Of a DNA stretch of 19,271 bases, positions 7,477 to 15,561 are shown in pieces (within the stretch, counting starts at the first letter, position 1; each line of letters starts with the position of its first letter). Location: assembly GCA_937888775.1 (NCBI GenBank), contig CALAQT010000455.1, positions 1-19,271 on the forward strand, written 5' to 3'. The DNA is from an uncultured Actinomycetes bacterium. GTDB lineage: Bacteria; Actinomycetota; Thermoleophilia; Solirubrobacterales; Solirubrobacteraceae. Under the pieces are notes generated by a model. It was not told the origin of the DNA, made no database searches, and saw nothing but the letters and a program-made list of their open reading frames with translations. The position numbers and the translations under genes are program-made.

Positions 7477-8043
7477 CTACTTTCCCGCCTGAGTCGAAGC
7501 CTTGGGGATCAGACCGAGGCGGCTCATGATCGCAGCCGTCTCGACCGACGTACTGGCTCCAATCTCGACGGTGATCGAGTTCTCCTCGGGCGTCGGCGGT
7601 TCGAGCGCGTCGAACTGCGAGTCGAGCAACGAAGCGGGCATGTAGTGGCCGTGGCGAGCCGCCAGCCGGCGGGCGATCTGCTCACGGGTGCCAGCCAGAT
7701 AGACGAACACGACGCGCTCGCCACGCAGAACATCGCGATAGCTCTTCTTCAGCGCCGAGCAGGTGATGATGCCCGGCCGTCCAGCGTCGGTGTGTTCACC
7801 AATCCACTGAGCGACCTTCGCCAGCCACGGCCATCGGTCCTCGTCGTCGAGTTGGTGCCCGGAGGCCATTTTGTCGACATTGGCCGCGGGGTGCAGGTCG
7901 TCACCCTCTTCGAAGTCCCACCCCAGGAGGCCGGCGAGCAGCCCTGCCACCGTAGACTTCCCGCAACCCGAGACACCCATCAACACCAATACCGGCGGCT
8001 GTCCAGGCGACGCATTGACCATGGACGCAGTCCTCGCCTTCAT
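7477..8043 (-). CDS. gntK: Gluconokinase
   Basis: A 188-residue GntK-type P-loop kinase, phosphorylating D-gluconate with ATP to 6-phosphogluconate for the pentose phosphate or Entner-Doudoroff route. It shows Walker A GVSGCGKST (23-31), the EGDDLHP substrate region, the DEDRWPWL motif and CSALKKSYRD, all typical of the family, and the length is normal. Two starts are plausible: ATG 8043 with GGAG six bases upstream, or ATG 8022 with GAGGA eight bases upstream; the extra seven residues carry no motif. The gene is intact although its partner permease directly downstream is broken, so gluconate would have to come from another transporter or from internal glucose oxidation. A weak -10-like TATACA lies at 8068-8073. 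Confidence 0.92.
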   Translation of the reverse strand: MKARTASMVNASPGQPPVLVLMGVSGCGKSTVAGLLAGLLGWDFEEGDDLHPAANVDKMASGHQLDDEDRWPWLAKVAQWIGEHTDAGRPGIITCSALKKSYRDVLRGERVVFVYLAGTREQIARRLAARHGHYMPASLLDSQFDALEPPTPEENSITVEIGASTSVETAAIMSRLGLIPKASTQAGK

Positions 8044-8127
8044 CTGGGACTCCGCGGCGCTGTCAACTGTATACCCGCCGGCACCAAATGCCTCCCCGAC
8101 GCGCCGCTATACCTGCGAACCGAGGCC

Positions 8128-8595
8128 GACGGCGACCATGAGCGCTTCCTCGCCACGACGATCCGGCGCGCTCGGGTACCACAGCGACCGCGTGTACGTG
8201 CACGCGAAGGTCGGAATCGTCGACGACCGCTGGCTCACGCTCGGCTCGGCGAACCTCAACGGGCACTCCTTCTTTAGCGACAGCGAGGTCAACGTGGTCA
8301 CCTGCGACGCGGCGCTCGTGCCGACACCCGACCGCGACTGTGGGCCGCCCAGCTCGAACGCGACGTTGACGCGGTCGCCGGCGACCCGGAGCACCGTCGT
8401 CGACGAACTCTGGCGCCGGATCGGGCCGAGCAGCCCCAGCGCCGCAACCCCGGTGAGCCGTTGACCCACGGGCTGATGAAGCCGCAGGCGACCTCACGCG
8501 GTTCCGAGCGGCTGCTGGGCCCTGTGCAGGCGCTCCTTGTTGACGGCGCTGTAGTTCCTGAGAACGTTGTTCATCCGGGCCTCCCTGGGGGCTGA
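8128..8595 (+). pseudogene. 5'-truncated, multiply frameshifted phospholipase D remnant (copy A)
   Basis: This encodes the C-terminal half of an HKD-type phospholipase D-like protein, with VYVHAKVGIVDDRWLTLGSANLNGHSFF carrying the second HxKxxxxD motif. Reading requires frame changes: EADGDHERFLATTIR is in one frame, the HKD motif in a second, RLWAAQLERDVDAVAGDP in another, and the tail ATSRGSERLLGPVQALLVDG again elsewhere. Compared with the second copy at 18557-19271, indels lie near 8165, 8322, 8392 and 8420. Homology begins near 8130, so the N-terminal half including the first HKD motif is absent, cut off next to gntK. The end is set by the TGA at 8593-8595, about 15 codons beyond where copy B stops. 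Non-functional. Confidence 0.85.
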
Positions 8596-8780
8596 GTGGT
8601 GCGGTTGGGGTTCGAGCTGCGGAATCGCGTCCGCCCCGCGCCTCAGCCAGGCCAAGCGGGTGCGCCTCCTCGACCGCCAGGCACGCTAGCCGCCGACCAC
8701 CTGCTGTACGGACTGGTGCTGTCGGCGACCGCCCGACCGCGCGACGCTAGACCATCAGACCCGTCCCCGACGGGAGACGC

Positions 8781-8937
8781 GTGCGCAGCCAAATGAGCAG
8801 CGCCGTCAAGCGCTCGATCATCAGCGCGGCGTGGCAGATACTCACCGGTGAGCTCGACCGGGAAGTCGGCCGCAACTACCTAGCCGGACGCGACCCCGGC
8901 CGCCTCGCCGCCCAGCATGTTCACCTTCCGGTGTTCG
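8781..8937 (+). mobile_element. Possible IS110-type transposase C-terminal remnant
   Basis: The frame reads AVKRSIISAAWQILTGELDREVGRNYLAGRDPGRLAAQHV. This resembles the end of IS110/IS116/IS902-type transposases, where a helix of the form hS-I-aWhLL-tG is followed by lG-dYf-rRDp-r. Only this piece remains; no catalytic region or terminal repeats are recognisable in 8597-8780, and the downstream reading degenerates. The match is from memory of the family pattern only. The rest of 8596-8965 holds nothing I can identify. Confidence 0.4.
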
Positions 8938-8965
8938 GGTGGGTCCGTTTGCACGCACGCGCGTA

Positions 8966-9136
8966 CTAGCGCTTGTTGCGGCCGGTGAGGGCGTCACCAA
9001 CCTTGTCCACCGCGTTCTTAGCGGAGCCTTTGGCTTGGTCGATGCGGCGCTCGTTCTTGAGGTGCCTGTCTCCGCTCACCGCGCCCGCCGCTTCCTTAAC
9101 GCGACCTTTTGCCTTGTCGATGTTCTTGTTGGTCAT
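8966..9136 (-). CDS. CsbD-family stress protein
   Basis: A 56-residue, lysine-rich, hydrophilic protein with the CsbD pattern: MTNKNIDKAKGRVKEAAG at the N terminus, then a second similar motif IDQAKGSAKNAVDKVGDALTG. CsbD proteins are small, largely disordered or helical general-stress proteins (SigB-dependent in Bacillus) of unknown mechanism. The start is secure because AAAGGAGGG sits just upstream of the ATG. It follows the two-helix membrane protein gene by 44 bp on the same strand and is probably co-transcribed with it. Confidence 0.93.
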   Translation of the reverse strand: MTNKNIDKAKGRVKEAAGAVSGDRHLKNERRIDQAKGSAKNAVDKVGDALTGRNKR

Positions 9137-9180
9137 CGGCCCTCCTTTGTTGGTTGAAAGATGCGTCGGTCGGTTGGCGT

Positions 9181-9558
9181 CTAGCGGCGCGCGCTGAGCA
9201 GTCGTGCGATCAGTCCGCCGACGATCAGGTACACGACCGTGGCGACGCCCCAGTTGACCGCCACTGCGACCCTTGCGCTGTGGAAGCTGAAGATGCCGTC
9301 GAACGGGCCGGCCAGCCAGCGTGCCGCGCCGTGGACCTCAGAGACGATGCTGTTGGTCGCATTCGCCTTGAGCAGCACGAGCACGATCCCGGCGACGATG
9401 ATCAGCACGACGATGCCGACGATCAGGTGCACGACACGGGCGAGCGCGCCGATTACTGCCCCGAATCCCCGAGAGAAGCTGCCAGCGCCACCCCGGCGGT
9501 AAGACCGTCCACCGGAATCGACCGCGGAATCCGAACCGGCGGTGCTGGCTCTGAACAT
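9181..9558 (-). CDS. Small two-helix membrane protein, unknown function
   Basis: A 125-residue protein with a Ser/Gly/Arg-rich hydrophilic N terminus (1-38), a strongly hydrophobic helix at about 41-63 (ARVVHLIVGIVVLIIVAGIV), a polar stretch (64-97, with NSIVSEVHGAARWLAGPF) and a second helix at about 98-120 (VAVNWGVATVVYLIVGGLIA). It ends in Arg-Arg. It is most simply an inner-membrane protein with a short external loop. GAGG lies six bases before the ATG at 9558. I know no named family. The neighbours (CsbD below, universal stress proteins above) suggest an envelope or stress role, which is inference. The palindrome at 9585-9607 lies in its upstream region. Confidence 0.8.
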   Translation of the reverse strand: MFRASTAGSDSAVDSGGRSYRRGGAGSFSRGFGAVIGALARVVHLIVGIVVLIIVAGIVLVLLKANATNSIVSEVHGAARWLAGPFDGIFSFHSARVAVAVNWGVATVVYLIVGGLIARLLSARR

Positions 9559-9584
9559 GAGAAACCTCGTCTTGGTCTTCAGTC

Positions 9585-9607
9585 CCTATCGGGCGACCCC
9601 CGATAGG
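9585..9607. promoter_or_regulatory. Inverted repeat upstream of the membrane protein gene
   Basis: CCTATCGGG (9585-9593) and CCCGATAGG (9599-9607) are perfect 9-bp arms around a 5-bp spacer, 27 bp before the start of the minus-strand gene. Position and symmetry fit a transcription factor operator or a 5'-leader hairpin. No confident -10/-35 pair is seen beside it. Confidence 0.5.
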
Positions 9608-10186
9608 TTCGCGAATCCTCAAAGGGATCAACTAGGGCGGAGGTCAAATCACGTCGGCTAGTCGCAGCGACGGCACAAGTCAGCTGCAGCGACGGCTGGT
9701 GGGCTTGCTCAGCGACCGTCCAAGAACCACTCTACTCGCGTGTGCGAATCGCCGCTAACCCGGCCGGCAGCGTCGCACCGCCGCGTGCGCGACGTGCGGG
9801 GAGTGGTGGACCAGGTCTCATAAGCCGCGCTGAGCAGCCGGGCGGGTGATGTGGGGCCAAGGATCGTCGCGGCTAAGCGCGGCCCGTGGCAGCCGAGTGC
9901 ATTGTCGCCGGAACGTCAGTCGGGATGACCCTGCGAAGCGCGTTGCCACGACTGGGCGGATCGCTGAACGGCCGTGCCACCAAAGCCCCACGGACCCGTG
10001 GTGGGGGCGGGCGCCGGCGACCCTCACAGCGACCTCGGCAAGTCGAGGTCTCCTCGCGCCCGCGAGAAACCAGCTTGCACGGTGACGAGCGCACTAAACC
10101 TGGCCCGGCTGGGAGGGTCCTGCCCGCTCGCGGCGGTGCTCGACGACGATCTCCGCGCGACACCAGCGCAGCCAGGCGCCACCGGC
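9608..10186. other. Gene-free interval
   Basis: About 580 bp separate the stress membrane gene from the universal stress protein gene. Open frames exist here on both strands, but none shows a recognisable motif, a good ribosome-binding site or a protein-like composition. A short direct repeat GCAGCGACGGC occurs at 9664 and 9686. It presumably holds the promoter of the 9181-9558 gene on its left and the 3' end of the transcript of the 10187 gene on its right; no clear terminator is visible. Confidence 0.5.
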
Positions 10187-10648
10187 TCAGCTCGAGCGCT
10201 TCGCGCGAACGACCAGCACGGGCCGATCGGCGTGGTGGACGACTCTGCCCGGAACGCTGCCCAGCAGCACGTCCGTCAGCCCGCCTTGCCCGCGCGAGCC
10301 GACGACGATGACGCGAGCGTCGTGTTCGGTGCCGAGGTCGAGGATCGCGCGCCAGACGTTCCGATCGGAGCGCGCGACGAGCGGGCTGGCGTCGAAGCCC
10401 GCCTCGCGCGCGAGAGCGGCACCCTGTTCGGCGGACGCTCGAGCGTTGCTGCGCTCGAGTTCATCGATCTCGCCGAAGATGGGCGCGTAGGTTGCGGCTC
10501 CCGCGGACGTGCTAACCAAGCGCTCGGCGGGGTGCCAGAGTGTCACGATGAGCGCTGGGCCTGGAATGAGCAGCTCGCCGGCTCTCGTGATGGCGGCCCT
10601 CGCGTCCTCGGACCCGTCGTACGCGATGAGGATGGGGCGTTCAGGCAT
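10187..10648 (-). CDS. Universal stress protein (UspA family)
   Basis: A 153-residue single-domain universal stress protein. It has the N-terminal strand ILIAYDGSEDA with Asp11, and the ATP-binding signature G-x2-G-x9-G-S as GSRGQGGLTDVLLGS (117-131), followed by VVHHADRPVLVV. This is the ATP-binding subclass, usually dimeric and cytosolic, linked to dormancy, redox or starvation stress. ATG 10648 is chosen because AGGAGA lies upstream; the open frame extends further but without a site. It is the last gene of the long minus-strand run, separated from the USP-like gene by 101 bp that contain a hairpin. Confidence 0.93.
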   Translation of the reverse strand: MPERPILIAYDGSEDARAAITRAGELLIPGPALIVTLWHPAERLVSTSAGAATYAPIFGEIDELERSNARASAEQGAALAREAGFDASPLVARSDRNVWRAILDLGTEHDARVIVVGSRGQGGLTDVLLGSVPGRVVHHADRPVLVVRAKRSS

Positions 10649-10703
10649 GCGTTCTCCTAGATTCTTTGGGTTGGCGATCGCAGGAGCCGTCCCGCGCAAG
10701 CGT

Positions 10704-10733
10704 GGCCAGCCGCAAATCGAGACCCGGCTGGCC
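10704..10733 (-). terminator. Hairpin between the two stress-protein genes
   Basis: GGCCAGCCG (10704-10712) pairs with CGGCTGGCC (10725-10733) across a 12-nt loop. It starts 16 bp after the stop of the upstream minus-strand gene and precedes the USP gene. There is no T-tract, so it may be a weak terminator, an attenuator or an mRNA-processing stem. Confidence 0.5.
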
Positions 10734-10749
10734 GCTCAGCTCGCCTGAT

Positions 10750-11181
10750 TCACTGCGGAGTGCGGCTGGCGAGGTTAGGCACCGTGCGCTGACGCTCCCT
10801 CGCCATGATTACGGTGACCGGAAGCCCAAGCTTCCTCACCTTGCTCGGCAGGTCGCGCTGCAGCCAGCGCGACGTCGACTTGGGCATCGTCGAGATGATG
10901 ATCTCGTCGTAGTTTCCCTTGCGCACGGCCTGCTGAATCGCCCGCAGCGGGTCCGGGCCTCCGATGTGGGACTCCACTGGTCCGCCGGCGGCGCGCTCGA
11001 GCAAAGGCACAGCGAGTTCGAGCGTCCAATCGGCATCCCCGCGCTCCGGCACATCCGGGATCAACAGTGCGAATTCACAGGGTCCCTCCTCGGCGCGCCT
11101 GGCCACCTTGTCGATGACCGCCTGCGTCGCCGCCGTCTTGTTGGCGACGACAAGGATTCGCTTCTTGCCGGCTGCCTCCAT
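10750..11181 (-). CDS. Universal-stress-like alpha/beta protein, unknown function
   Basis: A 143-residue protein with a USP/HUP-like layout: [21 protein letters not shown] at the N terminus, [11 protein letters not shown] as the second strand, [25 protein letters not shown] in the middle, and [19 protein letters not shown] at the end. The GxxGx9GS ATP-binding loop of UspA is absent; in its place is [17 protein letters not shown], so nucleotide binding is not predicted from sequence. Proteins with this TxPxxxSRWLxxDLP pattern are common in actinobacteria without an assigned function. AAGGAGAG precedes the ATG. It lies 140 bp downstream of the beta-phosphoglucomutase gene on the same strand. 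Confidence 0.8.
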   Translation of the reverse strand: MEAAGKKRILVVANKTAATQAVIDKVARRAEEGPCEFALLIPDVPERGDADWTLELAVPLLERAAGGPVESHIGGPDPLRAIQQAVRKGNYDEIIISTMPKSTSRWLQRDLPSKVRKLGLPVTVIMARERQRTVPNLASRTPQ

Positions 11182-11251
11182 GTCCTCTCCTTCTCACGTG
11201 TTGACCTTCGCCGCGATACTCCCACAAAGATGGCATCGCCGCCACGATCCC

Positions 11252-11281
11252 GCTCACGGATTCCCGCTGCCCGCCGTGAGC
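11252..11281 (-). terminator. Hairpin downstream of the beta-phosphoglucomutase gene
   Basis: GCTCACGG (11252-11259) pairs with CCGTGAGC (11274-11281) across a 14-nt loop, 40 bp past the HAD gene stop on the minus strand. It lacks a T-tract. It probably marks the end of the trehalose operon before the USP-like gene. Confidence 0.45.
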
Positions 11282-11321
11282 ATCCCGAGCGGCGACTTCG
11301 TCATCGCGGCCATCAGCCTTC

Positions 11322-12113
11322 CTACTGTCTGCCCTTCTTCGCCAAGCGGCCGTCGGAGAGCGCGGCGAGGTCGACGTCGTCGAGCGTGGTGACGACGAGG
11401 TCGGCGCCGGCGGCGGCCAGCAGTTCGGTGTCGTCGGCTCTCGCTAGGCCGAGCGCCGTCATGTTGCCCGCCTTGGCCGCTTGGACGCCGGCGTCGGCGT
11501 CCTCTATGACGAAGTTCTGCTCGGGAGGGATGGCGAGCTCCTGGGCGGCGGTCAGGAACATCTCGGGGTCGGGTTTGCCCTTGGCGAAGTCCCGGCCGGA
11601 GACGTCCGCGTCGAAGAACTCGAGCAGGGTCAGGCCCGGCCGGATGAACTGCGAGGTGATGCCATGTTCCTCGGCGAAGGTGTCCAGCCGTATCTTTCGC
11701 AGGAACAGGCCGGCGTTCTTAGACGAGGATGCGGCGGCCACCTTGATCCCGGCGTCCTTGACGGCGATGATGAAGCGCAACGCGTCGGGGTAGGCGGTGA
11801 ACTCTCCGGCCTCGATGAGCTCGATCACCATCGTCTGCTTTCGCTCGGCGTAGGCCTCGACCCGAGTCTCGGCGTCGGGCACCTCGAAGTAGTCCAGCGC
11901 GGCGCGGGCGCCGCTCATGCGCGGCTTGCCGGACATCACCTGCTGGTAGATCTGCGGCGTGAATCGTTCGGCGGTCCAGGTCGTGTCGCCGCTGATGTCG
12001 CTCCACTGCGACTCCATCAGCTCGCGGAGCGCGTCGCGCCAAGCCGTCTCGTGCGGCGAGTCGACGAGCACGCCGTCGACGTCGAATATCGCCCCATGGA
12101 ATTCTGTTTGCAC
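11322..12113 (-). CDS. pgmB: Beta-phosphoglucomutase-family HAD hydrolase
   Basis: A 263-residue HAD-IA enzyme. Motif I is FDVDGVLVDS (nucleophile Asp11, acid/base Asp13), motif II VAAASSSKN (Ser129/130), the Lys of motif III lies in FAKGKPDPEMF, and motif IV is VIEDADAGVQAAKAGN (Glu204, Asp205). The helical cap lies at about 20-110. Beta-PGM converts beta-glucose 1-phosphate to glucose 6-phosphate in the cytosol. The start is GTG 12113, preceded by GAGGAGGGG; a GTG 13 codons earlier would read through that ribosome site. It sits 25 bp after the GH65 gene, and the pairing of these two families is what supports a mutase rather than a generic phosphatase. The insert with Trp35-Trp46 makes it slightly longer than typical Lactococcus beta-PGM. 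Confidence 0.87.
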   Translation of the reverse strand: MQTEFHGAIFDVDGVLVDSPHETAWRDALRELMESQWSDISGDTTWTAERFTPQIYQQVMSGKPRMSGARAALDYFEVPDAETRVEAYAERKQTMVIELIEAGEFTAYPDALRFIIAVKDAGIKVAAASSSKNAGLFLRKIRLDTFAEEHGITSQFIRPGLTLLEFFDADVSGRDFAKGKPDPEMFLTAAQELAIPPEQNFVIEDADAGVQAAKAGNMTALGLARADDTELLAAAGADLVVTTLDDVDLAALSDGRLAKKGRQ

Positions 12114-12138
12114 GTCCCCTCCTCGCAGCCGTTGGATT

Positions 12139-14556
12139 TTAACGCGCGACACCGGTCTCGCGGCGGAGCGGGAACGCCCACCGGTCCCCGGCGCACAGCT
12201 CGTGGACCTCGTCGCCGACGCCGACCCGGACGGGTCGGCTGAAGCCCTCCGCGTCGGCGGCCACCGTAAGCTCGCCGTTCTCGAGCGTCACTCGGATCGG
12301 TGTCCCGCGGAACTGCATCGCGAACGACAGACCCTCCAGCCGGTCGGCGAGCTTGGGGTCGAAGTAGAGGACTCCGTCGCGAATCTCGCTGCCGACGTAG
12401 CCGCGTTGAAGCAGATCCAGCGTCCCCGACATCACCCCCATGTGGATTCCCTCCTTGGTGGTCCCGCCTTGGACGTCGCCGACGTCGCTCTCCAGAGCGA
12501 CCATGAAGCGCTCCCAAGAGCTCTCCGGGTCGATCGAGGCCAGTGCGCCGGCGTGGGTGATGAAGCTCAGCGTGGACCCGTGTGACGTGCGCTCGTCGTA
12601 GTAGGCGATGTTCTTGCGGGCGGTATCGGGCCGGTACTCGTAGCCGAGCTGCTCGAACAGTCGGCGAAGCTCCTGCTCGGGAAACAGGAAGAACAGCATC
12701 ACCGTGTCGGCCTGCTTGGCGAGCTGGTAGCGATCGGGATCGTCACCTTCGGCGCGCAGGATCCGGTCCAGCCGTTGGACGTCGTCGTACTTCTCCCGGT
12801 ATGCGTCCCAGTCGAGTTCTTGGAGGTCCTCGTAGCCCTCGAACTGGCTGATGATGCCGTCCCCGTGGAACGGCACGAACATCTCGCGGCTCATCCGCTG
12901 CCAGGTGGCGATCTCCTCGTCGGTGAACCCGAGCCGCGCTCGCAGCGCTTCACGGCGGCTCGCGGGGAGAAGCTCGAGCACCTTCCCGGCGGTCTCACAG
13001 CTCCACGCGACCATCACGTTCGTGTAGGCGTTGTTGCGCAGGCCGCCCTCCTCCGCGCCCGGGTACTTCTCGTGGAACTCGTCGGGGCCCATCACGCCAT
13101 GGATCTCGTAGCGGTCGCGCTCGGGGTTGAAGTGAGCGATCGAGGCCCAAAAGCGCGCGATCTCGAGCATCATCTCCGCACCGTAACCCCGCACGAACGT
13201 CAGGTCGTCGGTGGCGTCGTAGTAGCTCCAGATGTTGTAGAAGATCGCCGCGTTGACGTGCCGCTGGTTGTGGCTGAGGTCAGGTTCCCACCGCCCCGAC
13301 AGCGGGTTGAGATGAACGGTTTGGGTCTCCTCCTTGCCGTCGCTCCCGCTCTGCCACGGGAACATCGCACCCCGGAACCCGGCTTCGCGCGCCGCCGCGC
13401 GGGCCTCACCGAGGCGCCGGTAGCGGTACATCAGCAGCTCCCGCGTGATCTCGGGCAGCCGGAAACTAAGGAAGGGGTAGACGTAGAGCTCGTCCCAGAA
13501 GACATGCCCGCGGTATGCCTCGCCATTGAGGCCGCGGGCGGGCACGCCGGCGTCCAGATCGGCTGTGTGGCGCGAGCAGACCTGCAGGATGTGCGAGATG
13601 TGCAAGCGCAGCAGCAGCTGCACCCGCTCATTACCGGGAAGGCGCAGATCGCATACCTCCCAGAGCTCCTCCCAAGCGCGGCCGTGGCGTCCCAGCGCCT
13701 CGGCGAAGCAGGAATAGCGGGCGGCCGATTTCCCGGCGCCGCCCAGCGTCTCATTGATCGCGCGGTCGTGCGAGGTGTAGAACGCGACCATCTTCTCGAC
13801 GCGCACGGGCTCGCCCCGACGCACGTCAAAGGCGAGGACCTGCTGGATGTAATCCTCCATCTGGTACAGGCTGCGCTCGACATCCACGAGCTCCTGACCC
13901 CGATACGCGCGCGTGCGAGCCGCCTCGGCGACATACAGGTTCGACTGCCGCGTCTGGACCTTCAAGGCGATCACCTCGGCACCAAACGTTCTCGGGGACA
14001 CCGGACCCAGGTGACGTCCCTCGAGCTCTCGGTAGCGGGCAACCCCGCGGTTCGTGACTCGCCCGTCGAGCGCCGTGATGACCTCCACGGCACCCGACCA
14101 GTTCTCGGGCGTCACCGTCCACTCGATGCCCGCCTGGTGCACGTGAGCCATGCTGACAAACCGGCGGCTGCGCAGCGTGGTCTCGCGACCGGCCCGGTCG
14201 CGGAAGCGCAGCTCGCGCATCACGACGGCGTTGCGGACGTCCAATTCATGCCGATAGGACAGAAGCTCGACATTGTCGAAGCCGATCGCCTCCTCGCCCT
14301 CGATCAGGAGCTTGAGCACGAGCCAGTTCGGCAGGTTCACCAGATCCTCGTTGAGGACGGGGCGCCCACCCATGATCGTCGTCTCGCGGTTGTAGCCCCC
14401 GTGGGCATAGGTGCCCGGGTAATGCACGTCGTGCGCGTCCTCCCACTCGGCGGCGCCGCGCGTGCAGAAGTAGCCGTTGCCCGTGGAGGTCAGCGCCTCG
14501 CGCAGCCCCTCCTCCTCGGGAACGAAGCGGTCGTACGCGAGCGTGAAGTCGTTCAT
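12139..14556 (-). CDS. GH65 disaccharide phosphorylase (trehalose/maltose/kojibiose type)
   Basis: An 805-residue inverting phosphorylase of glycoside hydrolase family 65. The N-terminal beta-sandwich covers about 1-260. The (alpha/alpha)6 catalytic domain follows with GLNGEAYRGHVFWDELYVYPF (342-362), the catalytic acid Glu493 in VMGPDEFHEKY, KQADTVM (614-620), the phosphate-contacting SHGSTLS (658-664) and GGTTKEGIHMG (697-707); a small beta C-terminal domain ends the chain. The reaction is a disaccharide plus phosphate giving glucose plus beta-glucose 1-phosphate. The substrate within GH65 cannot be fixed by eye; trehalose is favoured because otsB is directly upstream (30 bp) and pgmB downstream. 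AGAGGA precedes ATG 14556. No signal peptide, so cytosolic. Confidence 0.93.
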   Translation of the reverse strand: MNDFTLAYDRFVPEEEGLREALTSTGNGYFCTRGAAEWEDAHDVHYPGTYAHGGYNRETTIMGGRPVLNEDLVNLPNWLVLKLLIEGEEAIGFDNVELLSYRHELDVRNAVVMRELRFRDRAGRETTLRSRRFVSMAHVHQAGIEWTVTPENWSGAVEVITALDGRVTNRGVARYRELEGRHLGPVSPRTFGAEVIALKVQTRQSNLYVAEAARTRAYRGQELVDVERSLYQMEDYIQQVLAFDVRRGEPVRVEKMVAFYTSHDRAINETLGGAGKSAARYSCFAEALGRHGRAWEELWEVCDLRLPGNERVQLLLRLHISHILQVCSRHTADLDAGVPARGLNGEAYRGHVFWDELYVYPFLSFRLPEITRELLMYRYRRLGEARAAAREAGFRGAMFPWQSGSDGKEETQTVHLNPLSGRWEPDLSHNQRHVNAAIFYNIWSYYDATDDLTFVRGYGAEMMLEIARFWASIAHFNPERDRYEIHGVMGPDEFHEKYPGAEEGGLRNNAYTNVMVAWSCETAGKVLELLPASRREALRARLGFTDEEIATWQRMSREMFVPFHGDGIISQFEGYEDLQELDWDAYREKYDDVQRLDRILRAEGDDPDRYQLAKQADTVMLFFLFPEQELRRLFEQLGYEYRPDTARKNIAYYDERTSHGSTLSFITHAGALASIDPESSWERFMVALESDVGDVQGGTTKEGIHMGVMSGTLDLLQRGYVGSEIRDGVLYFDPKLADRLEGLSFAMQFRGTPIRVTLENGELTVAADAEGFSRPVRVGVGDEVHELCAGDRWAFPLRRETGVAR

Positions 14557-14586
14557 CGAGATCCTCTTACGTGGAGCCTATGGCGC

Positions 14587-15408
14587 TCATCGTGCGAGGG
14601 TGCGGAGGAATCGTTCGACCTCCTCGATCGAGGTGAGGACGAAGTCGGCTGCAGTCGGGCGACCGGCAACCTCCGGATCGTCAGGGTTGCCGACGAAGAC
14701 TCCGATGCCCGTTCCCTTCAGGGCCTCGAAGGCGTGCTCGTCGGTGATGTCGTCGCCCAGGTACATCGCCACGATGTCCTCACGGTCGAGATCGAGGGCC
14801 TCGAGTAGGTGCAGCACGGCCTTGCCCTTGTCCCAGTCGAGCTTGGGCTGAATCTCGTACACCAACTTGCCAGGCGTCACCTTGAGCTCATCGGGATGCT
14901 CGGCGAGCAGTCGATCGACAAGCGCCTTGATCCTCGGTCGCTCCGAATCCGAGACGAGGCGATAGTGCACGGCCACCGAGGCCATCTTCGGCTCGATCAG
15001 GGCTCCGTCGATGGCACCGGCCTCATCCCGAACACGGTTCGTCACACGCGCAAGAAGGGCATCAAAGCCGCCGCTCGCCTCATGCTCGAGCGTGCCAGCG
15101 TCCGGGCTCCAGATGTCGAAGCCATGGCTTCCTGCGACCACCAGGTCCTCGACGCCCATCAGCTGCTGCACGACCGGCCTGTCACGACCGCTCACGACGC
15201 AGACGGTGCAGCGTGTCGCCAGCGCGCGCACCGCGTCTTGCACGCTCTCGGAAATGACCGCGTCCTGCGGCCGGTCGACGATCGGAGTCAGCGTGCCGTC
15301 GTAGTCCAGGAACACGGCCGGGTGTCGGCCGGCCAACCGCTCATTCAAGGCCTCACCATCGGTCAGCGCATTCGGCAAGTCGCGCATGCTCAAGCCGCGC
15401 TCGCTCAT
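14587..15408 (-). CDS. otsB: Trehalose-6-phosphate phosphatase
   Basis: A 273-residue HAD-IIB phosphatase of the OtsB family, converting trehalose 6-phosphate to trehalose. It shows motif I FLDYDGTLTPIV (Asp35/Asp37), motif II VVSGRDR (Ser73), the cap motif GSHGFDIW (93-100), EIQPKLDWDKGKA with the motif III Lys, and motif IV YLGDDITDEHAF (Asp219, Asp220, Asp223). ATG 15408 follows GGAGGGGG at good spacing; an upstream GTG at 15426 would read through that site. No trehalose-6-phosphate synthase (otsA) is in the window. It precedes the GH65 gene by 30 bp, so phosphatase and phosphorylase are almost certainly co-transcribed. Confidence 0.93.
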   Translation of the reverse strand: MSERGLSMRDLPNALTDGEALNERLAGRHPAVFLDYDGTLTPIVDRPQDAVISESVQDAVRALATRCTVCVVSGRDRPVVQQLMGVEDLVVAGSHGFDIWSPDAGTLEHEASGGFDALLARVTNRVRDEAGAIDGALIEPKMASVAVHYRLVSDSERPRIKALVDRLLAEHPDELKVTPGKLVYEIQPKLDWDKGKAVLHLLEALDLDREDIVAMYLGDDITDEHAFEALKGTGIGVFVGNPDDPEVAGRPTAADFVLTSIEEVERFLRTLAR

Positions 15409-15561
15409 CGGACCCCCTCCGGTCACGGCAATGGACCCTCTTTGTCAAGCGGTCGCACGCATCCTCCTTGGGACCGGGAGACTCCCTTGCACGCAGGACG
15501 CTGTCAACCCCCCCGACGAGGGCTCGTCCCTCCTTTCCCGGGACAGGAGATCCATCGTCAC
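15409..15561 (-). promoter_or_regulatory. Leader/promoter region of the otsB-GH65-pgmB operon
   Basis: The 153-bp gap after the ROK gene is the longest inside the sugar module. On the minus strand it holds two perfect TTGACA hexamers (15492-15497 and 15443-15448), but neither has a convincing -10 at 16-18 bp. Between them AAGGAGG precedes a 12-codon GTG reading frame including its stop (15458 down to 15423) that ends just before the otsB ribosome site; it may be a leader peptide or chance. An internal promoter here is likely but not proven. Confidence 0.4.

Noticed and set aside
9818..10311. Several open frames on both strands between the stress genes
   Set aside because: No motifs, poor starts, basic low-complexity composition and mutual overlap; treated as noncoding.
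12775..14808. Long plus-strand open frame (677 codons) opposite the GH65 and otsB genes
   Set aside because: It is antisense to two genes with intact catalytic motifs, has no recognisable domain, and such mirror frames are expected in GC-rich DNA.
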